A stretch of DNA of 64,000 nucleotides from Rothia nasisuis (GCF_928381405.1 NZ_CAKMSB010000005.1:106702-170701); one strand, 5' to 3'; shown: positions 14,365 through 27,715, counted from the first letter of the stretch. Notes: generated from the sequence alone by a model not told the origin. Numbers and translations: made by a program.

Positions 14365-16539
14365 ATGATGTCTCTGACTCCTCCTCTTGCCAAGCGCGTA
14401 CCCGTTGAGCGCACTCATCACGGCGATACTTTTGTTGACCACTACGAGTGGTTGCGCGATAAGGGGAGCAGCGAGGTTTTAGAGCATCTGCGGGCTGAGA
14501 ACGCCTTTACCGAAACCGTCACGGCAGACCAGCAGCCCCTGCGTGACGCTATCTTTGAGGAGATTAAGGGGCGTACCCAGCTGACCGACATGTCGGTGCC
14601 CTCGCGCCGCGGGGCCTGGTGGTACTTTAACCGCACGGTTGCCGGTGAGCAGTACCCGGTCATGTGCCGCGTCCCCGCCCTGACGGAGGGCAGCGTGGAA
14701 GAGCGCTACCGGCCACCGGTCGTGCGCCCCGGTGAGCCGCTTGACGGCGAGCAGGTGGTACTGGACTGCAACGAGTTTGCCCGGGATATGGCCTTTTTCT
14801 CACTAGGCTCCTTCCAGGTCACCCGTGATGGTTCCCTGCTGACTTTCGGGGTCGATGACTCTGGCGACGAACGCTACACCCAGTATTTTAAAGACCTAAA
14901 CACCGGCGAGATTCTGGAAGAAAAGATTGAGGACGTCGTCGCTGGGGCTTTCTTTGCCTCGGGGGCCAAGCACCTGATTTACTCGGTGGCCGATGAATCC
15001 TGGCGGCCCTACGAAGTGCGCGCCCACGCTATCGGCACTGGTTCTTCCCAGGACCTGGTGCTCTATCATGAGGCAGATCAGGGCATGTGGCTTGACGCTG
15101 GTATGTCCTCTTCGCGCACCCACCTGGTGATTTCGTCGAGCAACTCTGAGTACAGTGAAACCTACGTCATCAATATCCATGAGCTGGGCCAGCTAGAACC
15201 CACCCTCGTTATGAGCCGGGAACACAAGATCGCCCACTCCACTGACATTATTGATGTCGAGGGCACCGGCTACCTGGTCTTGGGCCATAACAAGGACGCC
15301 CCCAACATGGAGCTTGTGATGCTCCCCCTGCAGGACGAGCACCGCCCCCTGGAAGATATGATGCAGGAGTGGGTACCCCTGGTGCCCCACCGCGCGGACG
15401 TCCGCCTGGAATCGGTTAAGTTCTCCCGCAACCACCTGGTCCTGATGGCCCGGGAGAACACCACCGTCAAGGTGTTTGTGGCCCCGCGTACCGCACTGGC
15501 TGAGCAGGTTGCTGCGGCCCACCCCCAGGGAATTGAGCTACATGAGCCCGGTGGATTTACCGAAGAGCTCTACACCTCGGCTTTCTCGGGCGTGAATATC
15601 ATGTCCCCGGTCATCCGCCTGAACTACACCTCCTACCTAATCCCCAACAGCGTCTACGACTACTTCCCCGACACTGACGACCTGGTACTACGCCGCCGCA
15701 CCCCCGTGCTTGGCTACGAGCCTGAGAACTACACCGCCTACCGCATGTGGGCACCGGCAGCCGACGGGGCCATGATTCCGCTTTCCGTTATGCACCGCGC
15801 TGACCTCGACAAGTCGCAGGAAAACCCCGTCATCCAGTACGGCTACGGCTCCTATGAGTCCTCTATGGACCCCTACTTCTCTACCGCCCGCCTGAGCGTG
15901 CTGGACCGCGGCGTCATTTTCGTCGTTGCCCATATTCGCGGCGGCGGTGAAATGGGCCGGGCCTGGTACACCGAGGGTAAGAAGCTGGCTAAGAAAAATA
16001 CCTTCACCGATTTCATCGATGCAACTGACTTCTTAGCCTCCCAGACCTGGGTAAACGCCACCCGTATCGGCATTATGGGCGGTTCGGCCGGTGGCCTGCT
16101 CATGGGTGCTGTGGTCAACATGGCTCCTGAAAAGTACGCAGTCTGTGTAGCCCAGGTTCCCTTTGTGGATGCTCTCACCACCATTCTTGACCCCGAGCTG
16201 CCGCTCTCGGCCCTGGAGTGGGAAGAATGGGGCAACCCCCTCACCGATCGGGAGGTCTACGACTACATGAAGTCCTACACCCCCTACGAGAACATCCGCC
16301 CAGTCAAGTACCCGGCCATCGCGGCGGTCACCTCCCTCAACGACACCCGCGTCTACTACGTCGAACCGGCCAAGTGGGTTGCAGCCCTGCGTGAGACCAT
16401 CGACCCGGCCTCCCCCACTCCCCTGCTCAAAATTGAGATGGACGGCGGCCACGGCGGTGGCTCAGGCCGCTACACCGCCTGGCGCGAAATCGCCTGGGAC
16501 TACTCCTTCCTGCTCACCCACCTGGGTATCACCTCCTAA
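14365..16539 (+). CDS. ptrB: oligopeptidase B-like S9 serine peptidase
   Basis: About 724 residues; tandem ATGs at 14365 and 14368 follow GAAAGGG, and a GTG at 14353 is less likely. Cytoplasmic prolyl-oligopeptidase-family peptidase that cleaves short peptides after basic residues. N-terminal beta-propeller (about 1-420), then the hydrolase domain: QYGYGSYESSMDPYFS, VAHIRGGGEMGRAWY, nucleophile in GIMGGSAGGLLMG, Asp in SLNDTRVYYVEPAKW, His in MDGGHGGGSGR. The RGGGE and GGSAGG motifs are those of oligopeptidase B. Monocistronic, closed by a strong terminator. Confidence 0.88.
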   Translation: MMSLTPPLAKRVPVERTHHGDTFVDHYEWLRDKGSSEVLEHLRAENAFTETVTADQQPLRDAIFEEIKGRTQLTDMSVPSRRGAWWYFNRTVAGEQYPVMCRVPALTEGSVEERYRPPVVRPGEPLDGEQVVLDCNEFARDMAFFSLGSFQVTRDGSLLTFGVDDSGDERYTQYFKDLNTGEILEEKIEDVVAGAFFASGAKHLIYSVADESWRPYEVRAHAIGTGSSQDLVLYHEADQGMWLDAGMSSSRTHLVISSSNSEYSETYVINIHELGQLEPTLVMSREHKIAHSTDIIDVEGTGYLVLGHNKDAPNMELVMLPLQDEHRPLEDMMQEWVPLVPHRADVRLESVKFSRNHLVLMARENTTVKVFVAPRTALAEQVAAAHPQGIELHEPGGFTEELYTSAFSGVNIMSPVIRLNYTSYLIPNSVYDYFPDTDDLVLRRRTPVLGYEPENYTAYRMWAPAADGAMIPLSVMHRADLDKSQENPVIQYGYGSYESSMDPYFSTARLSVLDRGVIFVVAHIRGGGEMGRAWYTEGKKLAKKNTFTDFIDATDFLASQTWVNATRIGIMGGSAGGLLMGAVVNMAPEKYAVCVAQVPFVDALTTILDPELPLSALEWEEWGNPLTDREVYDYMKSYTPYENIRPVKYPAIAAVTSLNDTRVYYVEPAKWVAALRETIDPASPTPLLKIEMDGGHGGGSGRYTAWREIAWDYSFLLTHLGITS

Positions 16540-16592
16540 CCACCCCCTGATGCCCTCTGGCAAGGGCCCTCACATGACTCATGACCAGAGAA

Positions 16593-16635
16593 AAGCCGCC
16601 TGTACCGGGGCTGTCTGCCCCGCCACAGGCGGCTT
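16593..16635. terminator. terminator between ptrB and gatB (convergent)
   Basis: AAGCCGCCTGT pairs with ACAGGCGGCTT (11-bp stem). It lies between two converging genes. Confidence 0.75.
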
Positions 16636-16658
16636 AGTGCTGGTTTAAGAGCTGTACT

Positions 16659-18164
16659 TTAGCCCTCAACCCCCAGCTTTTCGAGAATGAGCTCGCGCAC
16701 GCGTCCGGCATCCGCCTGGCCCCGGGTAGCCTTCATCACCTGGCCGACCACAGCACCGGCGGCCTGGACCTTACCGGCACGAATCTTGTCGGCAACGTCG
16801 GGCATTGCAGCCAGGGCCTCGTCGATAGCGGCGGTCAGAGCTGAATCATCAGAGACAACGGCCAGGCCGCGCTTTTCCACAATCTCAGCCGGGGTGCCTT
16901 CACCGTCGATCACCAAGCCCAGCACCTGGCGGGCAATCTTATCGTTGATTTTCTTACCCTCAATGAGCTGGTTAAGCTCGACGATGGTAGCTGCGGTGGC
17001 CCCGGTTTCGGTCAGCTCAACCTCGCGCTCCTTGGCAATACGGGCAATCTCGCCCATCCACCACTTACGGGCAACAGAGGCAGGAGCACCGGCGGCTACG
17101 GTCTCTTCAATGGCGTCCATGGCACCGGCGTTGACCACGTCGCGGAACTCTTCGTCGGTAAAGCCCCAGTCGGCCTTCAGTCGGCGGCGTCGCTCGGCGG
17201 GAGGTTCGGGCAGCTCGGCGCGCAGGCGCTCAATCCACTCTTCGTCGGTGACCACGGGAACCAGGTCGGGCTCGGGGAAGTAGCGGTAGTCATCGGCGTC
17301 GGACTTGGGGCGGCCGCTGGTGGTCTCGCGGGTGTCCTCGTGCCAGTGGCGGGTTTCCTGAACAATCTTTTCGCCAGCTTCAAGCACGGCCGCGTGACGC
17401 TGAATCTCGTAGCGCACCGCGCGCTCAACTGAGCGCAGGGAGTTGACGTTCTTGGTCTCTGAGCGGGTACCGAACTCGGTAGAACCCTTGGGCATGAGCG
17501 AGACGTTGGCGTCGCAACGCACGTTACCGCGCTCCATGCGGGCATCCGAAATACCCAGGTTCTTGACGATTTCGCGGATAGCGGCCACGTAGGCACGGGC
17601 CAGCTCGGGAGCACGCCCCCCTGCACCCACGATGGGGCGGGTCACAATTTCAATCAGGGGCACACCGGCACGATTGTAGTCGACCAGGGAGAAGTCCGCG
17701 CCCTGAATACGGCCAGCGGTGCCGCCCTTGTGGGTGAGCTTACCGGCGTCCTCTTCCATGTGGGCCCGCTCAATGTCGATGGTGAAGACGGTGCCGTCCT
17801 CCAGCTCAACATCCAGGGACCCGTTGGCGGCGATAGGCTCGTCGTACTGGGAGGTCTGGAAGTTCTTGGGGGTGTCGGGGTAGAAGTAGTTCTTGCGGGC
17901 GAAGTGGCTGACGGGTGCAATCTCGCAGCCCAGAGCCAGGCCCAGCTTGATAGCAGACTCAACGGCCTTACCGTTGACCACCGGCAACACGCCGGGCAGG
18001 CCCAGGGAGACGGGGGTGACGTTGGTGTTGGGGGTGTCGCCGAACTCGTTGGGAGCGGCGTCGAACATCTTGGTTGCGGTGTTGAGTTCTACGTGAACCT
18101 CGAAGCCGAGTACGGGGTCGTACTTCTCCATGGCTTCCTCAAAGGACAGGATTTGGTCAGACAT
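16659..18164 (-). CDS. gatB: Asp/Glu-tRNA amidotransferase subunit B
   Basis: 501 residues. Kinase and tRNA-recognition subunit of GatCAB, which amidates misacylated Glu-tRNA-Gln or Asp-tRNA-Asn. Landmarks: [63 protein letters not shown] and the [19 protein letters not shown] motif. The C-terminal YqeY-like tail contains [12 protein letters not shown]. Starts directly after the gatA stop, with AAGGAG inside the gatA end. Third gene of gatC-gatA-gatB. Confidence 0.95.
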   Translation of the reverse strand: MSDQILSFEEAMEKYDPVLGFEVHVELNTATKMFDAAPNEFGDTPNTNVTPVSLGLPGVLPVVNGKAVESAIKLGLALGCEIAPVSHFARKNYFYPDTPKNFQTSQYDEPIAANGSLDVELEDGTVFTIDIERAHMEEDAGKLTHKGGTAGRIQGADFSLVDYNRAGVPLIEIVTRPIVGAGGRAPELARAYVAAIREIVKNLGISDARMERGNVRCDANVSLMPKGSTEFGTRSETKNVNSLRSVERAVRYEIQRHAAVLEAGEKIVQETRHWHEDTRETTSGRPKSDADDYRYFPEPDLVPVVTDEEWIERLRAELPEPPAERRRRLKADWGFTDEEFRDVVNAGAMDAIEETVAAGAPASVARKWWMGEIARIAKEREVELTETGATAATIVELNQLIEGKKINDKIARQVLGLVIDGEGTPAEIVEKRGLAVVSDDSALTAAIDEALAAMPDVADKIRAGKVQAAGAVVGQVMKATRGQADAGRVRELILEKLGVEG

Positions 18165-19754
18165 TTACTTAGCTCCTTCGAAGTCGAAGTCACGAATCAG
18201 GGCTGCGGTATCGGGCAGCTGCTCGTGCAAGTAGCCGCCCCACTTGGCGGTCAGCAGGGCTTCTAGGCCAGCACCGGCGCGGTAGAGGCGGGCGTCCTCG
18301 TGGGCGGGGGCGGTGAACTGGATGCCGACGGGCAGGCCGTCCTCATCTGCCAGGCCACCGGGCAGCGACAGGGAGGGCACACCGGCTAAGTTGGTGGGGA
18401 CGGTGGCGATATCGCCCTTGTACATAGCCATGGGATCGCCGGAGGTCTTCTCACCCAGCTTGTAGGCGGTGGTGGGGGCGGTGGGGCTAATCAGTACGTC
18501 AGCAACCTCAAAGGCCTTGGCGTAGTCGCGCTGAATCAGGGTGCGCACCTTCTGGGCTGAACCGTAGTAGGCGTCGTAGTAGCCAGCTGACAGGGCGTAG
18601 GTGCCCAGGATGATGCGGCGCTTGGCTTCTGAACCGAAACCGGCTGCACGGGAGGCTGCCATGACGCGCTCGATGGTGACGTTGCCTTCTTCGGGCAGCT
18701 TGCGCAGACCGAAGCGGACGCCGTCGTACTTGGCCAGGTTGGAGGAAACCTCGGAAGACATAATCAGGTAGTAGGCCCCGATCGCTTCCTTGACGGAGGG
18801 CAGGGAGACCTCAACGATCTCTGCACCGGCTTCTTTGAGCAGTTCCAGGGATTCGTTGAAGCGGGCCATGACGCCGGGCTGGAAGCCCTCGCCGGTCAGT
18901 TCCTTGATGACGCCAACGCGCAGCCCTTTCAGGCCACCGTCAGCAGCCCCGGCGCGGGCGGCGTCCGCGTAGGCGGGGACGGGCTCGTTCAGGGAGGTGG
19001 AATCCTTGGGGTCGTGGCCACCGATGACCTCGTGCAGCAGGGCGGTATCGAGGACGGTGCGGGCGCAGGGGCCGACCTGGTCCAGGGAAGAGGCCATGGC
19101 GATGACGCCGTAGCGGGAGACAGAACCGTAGGTGGGCTTGACGCCGACCGAGCCTGTGACTGCTGCGGGCTGACGGATAGAGCCACCTGTGTCGGTGCCC
19201 AGGGCCAGGGGAGCCTGGAAGGCTGCCACCGCTACAGCAGAGCCACCGCCGGAACCACCGGGAATACGGTCTAGGGCCCAGGGGTTGCGGGTAACACCGA
19301 AGGCTGAGTGCTCGGTGGTTGAACCCATAGCGAACTCGTCCAGATTGGTCTTACCCAGAATGGGCATACGGGCCTCACGGATCTTCTGGGTGACGGTAGC
19401 GTCGTAGGGGCTCATCCAGCCCTCAAGCATACGGGAGGCAGCGGTAGTGGGCTGGCACTTGGTCACGATTAGATCCTTGACGGCGATGGGCACGCCAGCT
19501 AGGGCAGGAAGCTCCTTGCCAGCTGCGCGGTCCGCATCCACCCCTGCTGCAACCTCAAGGGCCTCTTCAGCGTTCAGATGCAGGAAGGCGTTGAGGCCGC
19601 TCTTACCCGCTGCGCGGTTATCGGGGTCCAGGGGGTGCCCGTCGGTGGCGGTGATGTAGTCGATGTAGGCCTGGGTTGCCTCAACAGAGGTGAGTTCACC
19701 GGCGGCCAGTTTCTCGGCAAGTTCTGCTGCGGAAAGTGTGATGATCTCCTTCAT
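18165..19754 (-). CDS. gatA: Asp/Glu-tRNA amidotransferase subunit A
   Basis: 529 residues. Amidase-signature subunit that releases ammonia from glutamine. The Ser-cisSer-Lys system is visible: Lys in [13 protein letters not shown], the Gly/Ser-rich loop [13 protein letters not shown] and the nucleophile region [13 protein letters not shown]. Conserved [20 protein letters not shown] precedes it. AAGGAGCGGGT precedes the ATG at 19754. Slightly longer than many GatA (about 490), largely from the N-terminal and C-terminal ends. Confidence 0.95.
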   Translation of the reverse strand: MKEIITLSAAELAEKLAAGELTSVEATQAYIDYITATDGHPLDPDNRAAGKSGLNAFLHLNAEEALEVAAGVDADRAAGKELPALAGVPIAVKDLIVTKCQPTTAASRMLEGWMSPYDATVTQKIREARMPILGKTNLDEFAMGSTTEHSAFGVTRNPWALDRIPGGSGGGSAVAVAAFQAPLALGTDTGGSIRQPAAVTGSVGVKPTYGSVSRYGVIAMASSLDQVGPCARTVLDTALLHEVIGGHDPKDSTSLNEPVPAYADAARAGAADGGLKGLRVGVIKELTGEGFQPGVMARFNESLELLKEAGAEIVEVSLPSVKEAIGAYYLIMSSEVSSNLAKYDGVRFGLRKLPEEGNVTIERVMAASRAAGFGSEAKRRIILGTYALSAGYYDAYYGSAQKVRTLIQRDYAKAFEVADVLISPTAPTTAYKLGEKTSGDPMAMYKGDIATVPTNLAGVPSLSLPGGLADEDGLPVGIQFTAPAHEDARLYRAGAGLEALLTAKWGGYLHEQLPDTAALIRDFDFEGAK

Positions 19755-19763
19755 ACCCGCTCC

Positions 19764-20060
19764 TTAGTCTTCGTCCAGAATTGCCGGAACCTTGAACTTG
19801 CCGTCTTCGGCATCGGGGGCGCCCGAGAGGGCCTCTTCAGCGGTCAGAGTTTCGCCCACCACGTCGTCACGGAAGACGTTCTTGAGCGGGATGGGGTGGC
19901 TGGTTGCCGGGATATCGTCTGAGACGGCGTCTGAGACTGACTTGACGGATTCTACGATGACGTCGAGCTCGGCGGCCATAGCGGCCAGCTCTTCATCAGT
20001 CATCTCGATATGAGCCAGTGTGGCAAGGTGTGCCACCTGCTCACTCGTAATAGCAGACAT
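19764..20060 (-). CDS. gatC: Asp/Glu-tRNA amidotransferase subunit C
   Basis: 98 residues from ATG 20060 (GGAAG upstream); the GTG at 20072 is less likely. Small chaperone-like subunit that wraps GatA and GatB. Typical start ITSEQVAHLATLAHIEMTDEEL and C-terminal LKNVFRDDVVGETLTAEEAL. First gene of the gat operon; the stop is 9 nt before gatA. Confidence 0.92.
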   Translation of the reverse strand: MSAITSEQVAHLATLAHIEMTDEELAAMAAELDVIVESVKSVSDAVSDDIPATSHPIPLKNVFRDDVVGETLTAEEALSGAPDAEDGKFKVPAILDED

Positions 20061-20117
20061 AATCACTTCCACGAGGTAGACATAGATTTTTCAGTCTCTA
20101 TACTACCGGCAAGAAAG

Positions 20118-20149
20118 AAGACCCGCTCACCGGCAGGTGAGCGGGTCTT
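20118..20149 (-). terminator. terminator of the rpf-like gene
   Basis: AAGACCCGCTCACC pairs perfectly with GGTGAGCGGGTCTT around a 4-nt loop. It lies just beyond the stop of the minus-strand Rpf-like gene. Confidence 0.8.
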
Positions 20150-20183
20150 CGCGCATGTTTGAATCTCGCTAAGGAGTGAAACC

Positions 20184-21020
<837 letters not shown>

Positions 21021-21070
21021 CTATGGACCGGATCGAGGTGATTCTCAAGCGCGGTCATTTTTGATTCGTT

Positions 21071-21087
21071 GATAACGATAACGTAAC
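21071..21087 (-). promoter_or_regulatory. direct repeat GTTACG-n5-GTTATC (response-regulator-type box)
   Basis: On the minus strand GTTACG TTATC GTTATC: two half-sites 11 bp apart, as OmpR-family regulators prefer. A second pair of the same design lies at 21346-21362. MtrA, which controls rpf genes in other Actinobacteria, is a candidate; this is inference. Confidence 0.4.
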
Positions 21088-21109
21088 AATTTTGGCTTTG
21101 CCAACCCAT

Positions 21110-21290
21110 TTTTGAGACAGAACACATTCCGCTGGGCTTCGGGTGACTGCCGCCACGGGGGCTGTAAGCAGGCTTGCTACTCGTGGGTAAATCACCCTGG
21201 ATGTATCTTTCCCCTTGAAGTCCCATATTTTAAGGGCCTTACCCTGGAGGGCTGGGGGCCAGCGAGGCGCATGGTAGGCGAGTTTTTTAC
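21110..21290 (-). ncRNA. candidate ydaO-like (c-di-AMP) riboswitch
   Basis: In minus-strand order there is CAAGGGGAAAGAT, then CCAGGGTGATTTACCC, then about 45 nt later GTCACCCGAAGCCCAGC. This resembles the ydaO order GGGGAA - GGGUGAAU - CCCGAACCC-CAGC, with mismatches. Actinobacterial rpf genes are known hosts of c-di-AMP riboswitches, which raises the prior. Boundaries are rough, and no covariance test was possible. Confidence 0.4.
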
Positions 21291-21345
21291 GGCTTAAAAA
21301 TTTTTTAAAGTTTCGGTAACTTTCTCCGTGGCAAACGGAGCGGTA

Positions 21346-21362
21346 GGTCACAATTTGGTAAC
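21346..21362 (-). promoter_or_regulatory. direct repeat GTTACC-n5-GTGACC (response-regulator-type box)
   Basis: On the minus strand GTTACC AAATT GTGACC, half-sites 11 bp apart, same design as at 21071-21087. It lies about 485 bp upstream of the rpf start, where a distal promoter would be expected. A short hairpin (CTCCGT/ACGGAG, 21324-21340) follows. Confidence 0.4.
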
Positions 21363-21462
21363 AAACCATACGTGCCCTGTACCGTAACTGCGATTCCTCT
21401 AAGCCCCTCCGCCCCTCGCCTCACCCCAGCATGACCGGTTCAGGTTCGCCGCTGAGGCAGCT

Positions 21463-23682
<2,220 letters not shown>

Positions 23683-23763
23683 CTAACCTATTCTGCCCTA
23701 TAGCAGGTCTTCTCCCCTACCGGAGAGGTTGGTTCACGTGGGAGTGGGCAGGTGATACTGCGA

Positions 23764-24843
23764 TTAGGCCTTCTTGGTATCGCGGGTCAGCTCCTTTTCA
23801 GAGTGGAACCGCTCCTCCTCTTCAGTTGTGGTGTGCTGGTAGTCGTAGCCGTCGATGTTGGCCACAATCCTGTGCGCATCGGTTGCGGTGAGCGCTTTGA
23901 GTTCTTCGGCGCGGGCGGCGGCCTCTTCAACGGTAATGGCATCAGCAACAATCACGGTGATGTTGTCACGGCCACCGGCACGCAGGGCAGCCATCTGCAA
24001 CACGTCCGCGGCGTCCTGGGGGTGCTCAACGGTAGCCAGCACGCGGGCCATATAGTTATGAGAAAGTTCGCCTGATAGGCCATCAGAGCACAGCATCAGG
24101 CGGTCTCCGGCCCGGGCCGGAATCACCCAGAAGTCAGGTTCCCAGTAGTTACCGGTGCCCAGGGCCCGGGTGATGACGTTGCGGCGCGGGTGGGTAAGCG
24201 CCTCAAGGGCGGTAATCTGCCCGGTATCTACCAGGTACTGCACCTCGGAGTGGTCAACGGTAATCTGCTCTAATTCCAGCCCATCAACGGGGCCGTGAGA
24301 AACCGAGAGCGCGCCCTCGGTCTCGGCGTCCTCAGTGCGCACCAGACGGTAGGTGCGCGAATCGCCCACGTTGAAGATGAACCACATCTGCTGCTCACCG
24401 ATATGGGTGAGCCAGGCTCCGGTCACGGTGGTACCGGCCCGCAAATCAAGGGCACTCTTGATAGCCTCGTCCGCCTCACCGATAATCTCTTTGATTTTGT
24501 CAAGAGTACGCAAGATTTGGCGGTTCAGGGCACCGGTTTCTTTACGCCTCTTGCGAAGGCGGCGGCCACCGGGGTCATCACCGAGCGCTTCAGTAGCCAG
24601 GTCGGCCTCAAAGGCCTGCTGCTCCTGCTCGTTCATTCCGCCGGGGCGTGTGAAAACCTGGGCGTATGCCAGGGTGCGGGTACACAGGCGTGAAGCAACC
24701 TCGCCCTTTTCGTGCCCTCCCATACCGTCAGCTACCACGCAGAGAGTGCCAGCTACAACCATGGAATCTTCATTGTTATCACGGAACTGGCCAACGTCGG
24801 TTGACTTACCCGCGTAAAGAGTCAGCTGTGGGGCGGTTGTCAT
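23764..24843 (-). CDS. PP2C-family Ser/Thr protein phosphatase
   Basis: 359 residues. Metal-dependent phosphatase with the PPM motifs: VGQFRDNNEDSMVV, CVVADGMGGHEKGEVAS, NVGDSRTYRL, GLSGELSH and GGRDNITVIVADA. An insertion of about 40 residues at 78-115 is rich in Arg/Lys. No transmembrane segment, so cytoplasmic. It overlaps the upstream cyclase gene by 4 nt (ATGA), giving translational coupling. Partner kinase not in this window. Confidence 0.88.
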   Translation of the reverse strand: MTTAPQLTLYAGKSTDVGQFRDNNEDSMVVAGTLCVVADGMGGHEKGEVASRLCTRTLAYAQVFTRPGGMNEQEQQAFEADLATEALGDDPGGRRLRKRRKETGALNRQILRTLDKIKEIIGEADEAIKSALDLRAGTTVTGAWLTHIGEQQMWFIFNVGDSRTYRLVRTEDAETEGALSVSHGPVDGLELEQITVDHSEVQYLVDTGQITALEALTHPRRNVITRALGTGNYWEPDFWVIPARAGDRLMLCSDGLSGELSHNYMARVLATVEHPQDAADVLQMAALRAGGRDNITVIVADAITVEEAAARAEELKALTATDAHRIVANIDGYDYQHTTTEEEERFHSEKELTRDTKKA

Positions 24844-25967
24844 TCGAAATCGATCTCCAGTTCATTACCAATTCCCGGGGTGATAGCCACGGGCCTTACA
24901 TTGCCGAAGCCGCGCACATTGCGCACCCCTTGCGGGATGAGTACAAAGCGGCGGTCGTGTTCGAGGGCTTCGGCAGTTGACGCGTCGGTGAGGACGACGC
25001 CGGGTTCGGTGAGCGCAACCAGGCGGGAGGCCAGATTGACGGTGGGCCCGTAAATATCGCCCAAGCGCGGTAGCACCCGCCCCCAGACAAAGGAGACTCT
25101 GGCCTCGGGTAGTCGGGGGTCTTCGCTAATCAGTTTAGAGAGAGTCAGCGCAATCCGGGCGCCGTCTTCGGGTGACTCTACCAGGTACATCACCTCGTCG
25201 CCCACGGTCTTGATGATTCGCCCGCCCCCTACGGCGATTACCTCAGCGCAACGCTGCTCAAAATTCTTGACCAGACGGGCCAGGTTACGCTCGTTCATTT
25301 CTCTAGAGAGCGAGGTGTACGATACCAGGTCAACGAACCCGACTCCTCGAGCCAGCGGCAGGTCACTGTCGGCCAAGTCGGTGCCGTCTCCTTCATCGCG
25401 CAAGGCGAGGCGCAAGATAGCGGAATTCAGCATACGGCGGTAGCCGTACACGGTGATATCTTCGAGGTCTCCGATAAGACGCGGTAGCAGGTTGAGCAGC
25501 TCACCACGGGCCTCGGTGTCTGTAAGCCCACCGTTAATGACCATATCTTCAACCAGGGCCTCTACCTGCCAGACCACCATGCGATCCATCATCTGCCCCA
25601 CCGAGCGGGTGATGGAGAGGGCGGCCTCTTCGGTGAGCTTACCCTTGCTGACCAGCGAGTTCACCGCTTCCAAAGCCTTGCTGTCTGCGTGGGTAAAGAA
25701 GGTGTCGTCGTCCTTGGAGTTGGGCAAACCCAAGGAGCGCCAAATTTTGCGGGCGGTCAGGAGCGGCATTCCGGCTTCATCTGCGACTTCGCCACGTTTC
25801 ATTGTGAGGTTATCACCCAGAAGGGTGCGTTCCAGTTCCAGCACACCCTGGCGTGCCTCGTCACTACGGTAGAGCTGGCTCTGTACACGGTTATGGTGGT
25901 GCCTGCTCCGGTCAGGTGCGCTACCCACCGCAGGGGCGGTTTCGCTGCCGGGTGCTGACTTCTCCAC
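24840..25967 (-). CDS. class III adenylate cyclase with N-terminal regulatory domain
   Basis: 375 residues from GTG 25967, preceded by GAAGGAAG; a longer frame to 26111 begins in non-homologous sequence. The N-terminal 190 residues (ELERTLLGDNLTMKRGEVADEAGM... SITRSVGQMMDRMVVWQVEAL) match the regulatory domain of soluble actinobacterial cyclases such as Rv1264, which is pH-responsive in that protein. The catalytic domain has metal-binding Asp in VGFVDLVSYT and VGDEVMYLV, and the transition-state Asn/Arg in GPTVNLASRL. Product is presumably cAMP. Upstream partner of the PP2C phosphatase gene. Confidence 0.82.
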   Translation of the reverse strand: MEKSAPGSETAPAVGSAPDRSRHHHNRVQSQLYRSDEARQGVLELERTLLGDNLTMKRGEVADEAGMPLLTARKIWRSLGLPNSKDDDTFFTHADSKALEAVNSLVSKGKLTEEAALSITRSVGQMMDRMVVWQVEALVEDMVINGGLTDTEARGELLNLLPRLIGDLEDITVYGYRRMLNSAILRLALRDEGDGTDLADSDLPLARGVGFVDLVSYTSLSREMNERNLARLVKNFEQRCAEVIAVGGGRIIKTVGDEVMYLVESPEDGARIALTLSKLISEDPRLPEARVSFVWGRVLPRLGDIYGPTVNLASRLVALTEPGVVLTDASTAEALEHDRRFVLIPQGVRNVRGFGNVRPVAITPGIGNELEIDFE

Positions 25968-26136
25968 GGGTGTCTTCCTTCTCTTGGGTCCGTATGGTGC
26001 GATGCATGAGGTTATGGTCCCGGTCTGGTCTACCGGAGGATACTTCAAGAATACCCAGTTAACCGTGAGCCAGACTACGCTCGCGGCCCCCTTGTCTATT
26101 ATTCCTTGCACATTCTATGCCCACCATCACCTTTTT

Positions 26137-26634
26137 CTAAAAAAGGTTGCTGGCGTGACCGGTTGTGAAATGCAGGTTCTGGGCCTGCCGTATCTCTGCG
26201 CTGAAGCGCTCAGGCTCAGGCACGGCGTTCAGCGTTTGCTGGCCGCCTCGGGCAACTACCACCAAGCTAGCCGCGTCGACCACGCCCACCAGGTGCTTAC
26301 GCCCCACACGCACTCCCTCAATTTCAGAAAGTGGAACTTCAACATCCAAGCCGCCTGCCCCGAGGCCCCGCTGAATCAGTAGCCGGTCACTAGTGACCAG
26401 GTAAGACGTGCTCACCCAGCTGACGATGCCACGCACGCCAACCCACACCAACCACACGGCCAGTATCAGAGCAGGGTAACGGACCCAGGGCAGGCCAACC
26501 CCCAGAGCTGATTCGAAGCTCCAGGCGGCCATGGCTCCCAGCAGGTAACCCAAGGGGCGTAGCAGTAAAACGCCGTGGGCGCGCGTTGCTACTAGCGTGT
26601 GCTCGCCGGGCTTGAGGGGGCCTTTAAGTTTCAT
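26137..26634 (-). CDS. PH-domain membrane protein (YdbS-like)
   Basis: About 165 residues from ATG 26634; a TTG start at 26733 would add 33 residues of doubtful coding value. Two membrane helices (LLRPLGYLLGAMAAW and PALILAVWLVWVGV) are followed by a bacterial PH domain (STSYLVTSDRLLIQRGLGAGGLDVEVPLSEIEGV). Function of these proteins is poorly known; they may bind membrane or cell-envelope proteins. Lies downstream of birA on the same strand. Confidence 0.65.
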   Translation of the reverse strand: MKLKGPLKPGEHTLVATRAHGVLLLRPLGYLLGAMAAWSFESALGVGLPWVRYPALILAVWLVWVGVRGIVSWVSTSYLVTSDRLLIQRGLGAGGLDVEVPLSEIEGVRVGRKHLVGVVDAASLVVVARGGQQTLNAVPEPERFSAEIRQAQNLHFTTGHASNLF

Positions 26635-26738
26635 GACTGACGACTCTATCTGCGTTATCTGAGTATTTACCAAAATCTCTACCGGGCTGCCAGGAGAGGA
26701 TGCCTCACAAGGTGTATTACGAGGCTTGTTCAAAGGCC

Positions 26739-27599
26739 CTATCTCTCGGTGTCTCCGCCGTAGCCTTCGGGGCGTACATGCACCACATCACCCACAGTAA
26801 AACTCTTTTCCACGCCCTCGGTTGAGCGCACCACCAGCTCACCTTCGGGGGTGAGATCTTGACCAACGCCCCGAAAAGTGCGATCTCCGGGGAGGTGGAT
26901 GGTCAAAGTGGAGCCCAAAGTACTCATACGGTTCTTCAGAAGAGTTAGCAAAGAGCCCTTCCCTCGGTCAACGTCCACGTCAAAGCCGGTTGCCGCAAAG
27001 TCGCGATAGTAGCGTTCAAAACTCGTAGCTAGCAGGATCAAAGCCTCGTTGAGGTCAACCCGTGCACCGGATTCAACCAGGGCACTGGTCGCCGTGGGCA
27101 CCGGCAACTGCTCCTCGGTCAGATTCAGGTTCAAACCAATACCGACCACAATAGATATCTGCCCCTCAGGCTCACTCACCAGCTGCGCCAAAACACCGCA
27201 GGCCTTACGGTTGCCGATAAGCACATCATTGGGCCACTTGATAGAGGGGGCCAGCCCTGCCAGCTCTTCAAAAACATCACAGGCGGCAAGAGCTGCCAAC
27301 GAAGTCAACCAGTGGTACCGGTCTGGGGCAATACGATGAGCATGGTTCACGTGGGGGCGCACGATAAAGCTAGTTGCCAGCGCGCACCCCGCCGGGGCCT
27401 GCCAGACCCGGTCAAGGCGCCCCTTACCGGCATTCTGCTGATCAGTTGAAATCAAGGACAGTTCACCATAAGAGCGGCGCGCCAGCACATCACCCACTAG
27501 AACCTGCCTCGCGCGTTCATTGGTTGACCCCACTGACGGCAATACCTCTACCCGGTCAAAACCCTGAATCTGTACCAGGTCGTGCCGCAATCCGGTCAT
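26739..27599 (-). CDS. birA: biotin-[acetyl-CoA-carboxylase] ligase
   Basis: 286 residues. Attaches biotin to the BCCP domain of acyl-CoA carboxylase, whose alpha subunit is encoded at 39.0 kb. Motifs: DQQNAGKGRLDRVWQAPAGCALATSF for biotinyl-AMP binding, SIKWPNDVLIGNRKACGVLAQ, and GIGLNLNL. There is no N-terminal winged helix, so it is a monofunctional ligase and not a repressor. C-terminal SH3-like domain ends VVHVRPEG. Confidence 0.9.
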   Translation of the reverse strand: MTGLRHDLVQIQGFDRVEVLPSVGSTNERARQVLVGDVLARRSYGELSLISTDQQNAGKGRLDRVWQAPAGCALATSFIVRPHVNHAHRIAPDRYHWLTSLAALAACDVFEELAGLAPSIKWPNDVLIGNRKACGVLAQLVSEPEGQISIVVGIGLNLNLTEEQLPVPTATSALVESGARVDLNEALILLATSFERYYRDFAATGFDVDVDRGKGSLLTLLKNRMSTLGSTLTIHLPGDRTFRGVGQDLTPEGELVVRSTEGVEKSFTVGDVVHVRPEGYGGDTER

Positions 27600-27715
27600 A
27601 CCCGCATCCTTTCATCACAATCGCGTTACTGACCAGTATTGCACGTGCCGCCCCCACCCGATGGGGCAAGAGTGAGATACTGAAAGCGCCCACCGCAACC
27701 TTTGAAAGGATTCAT

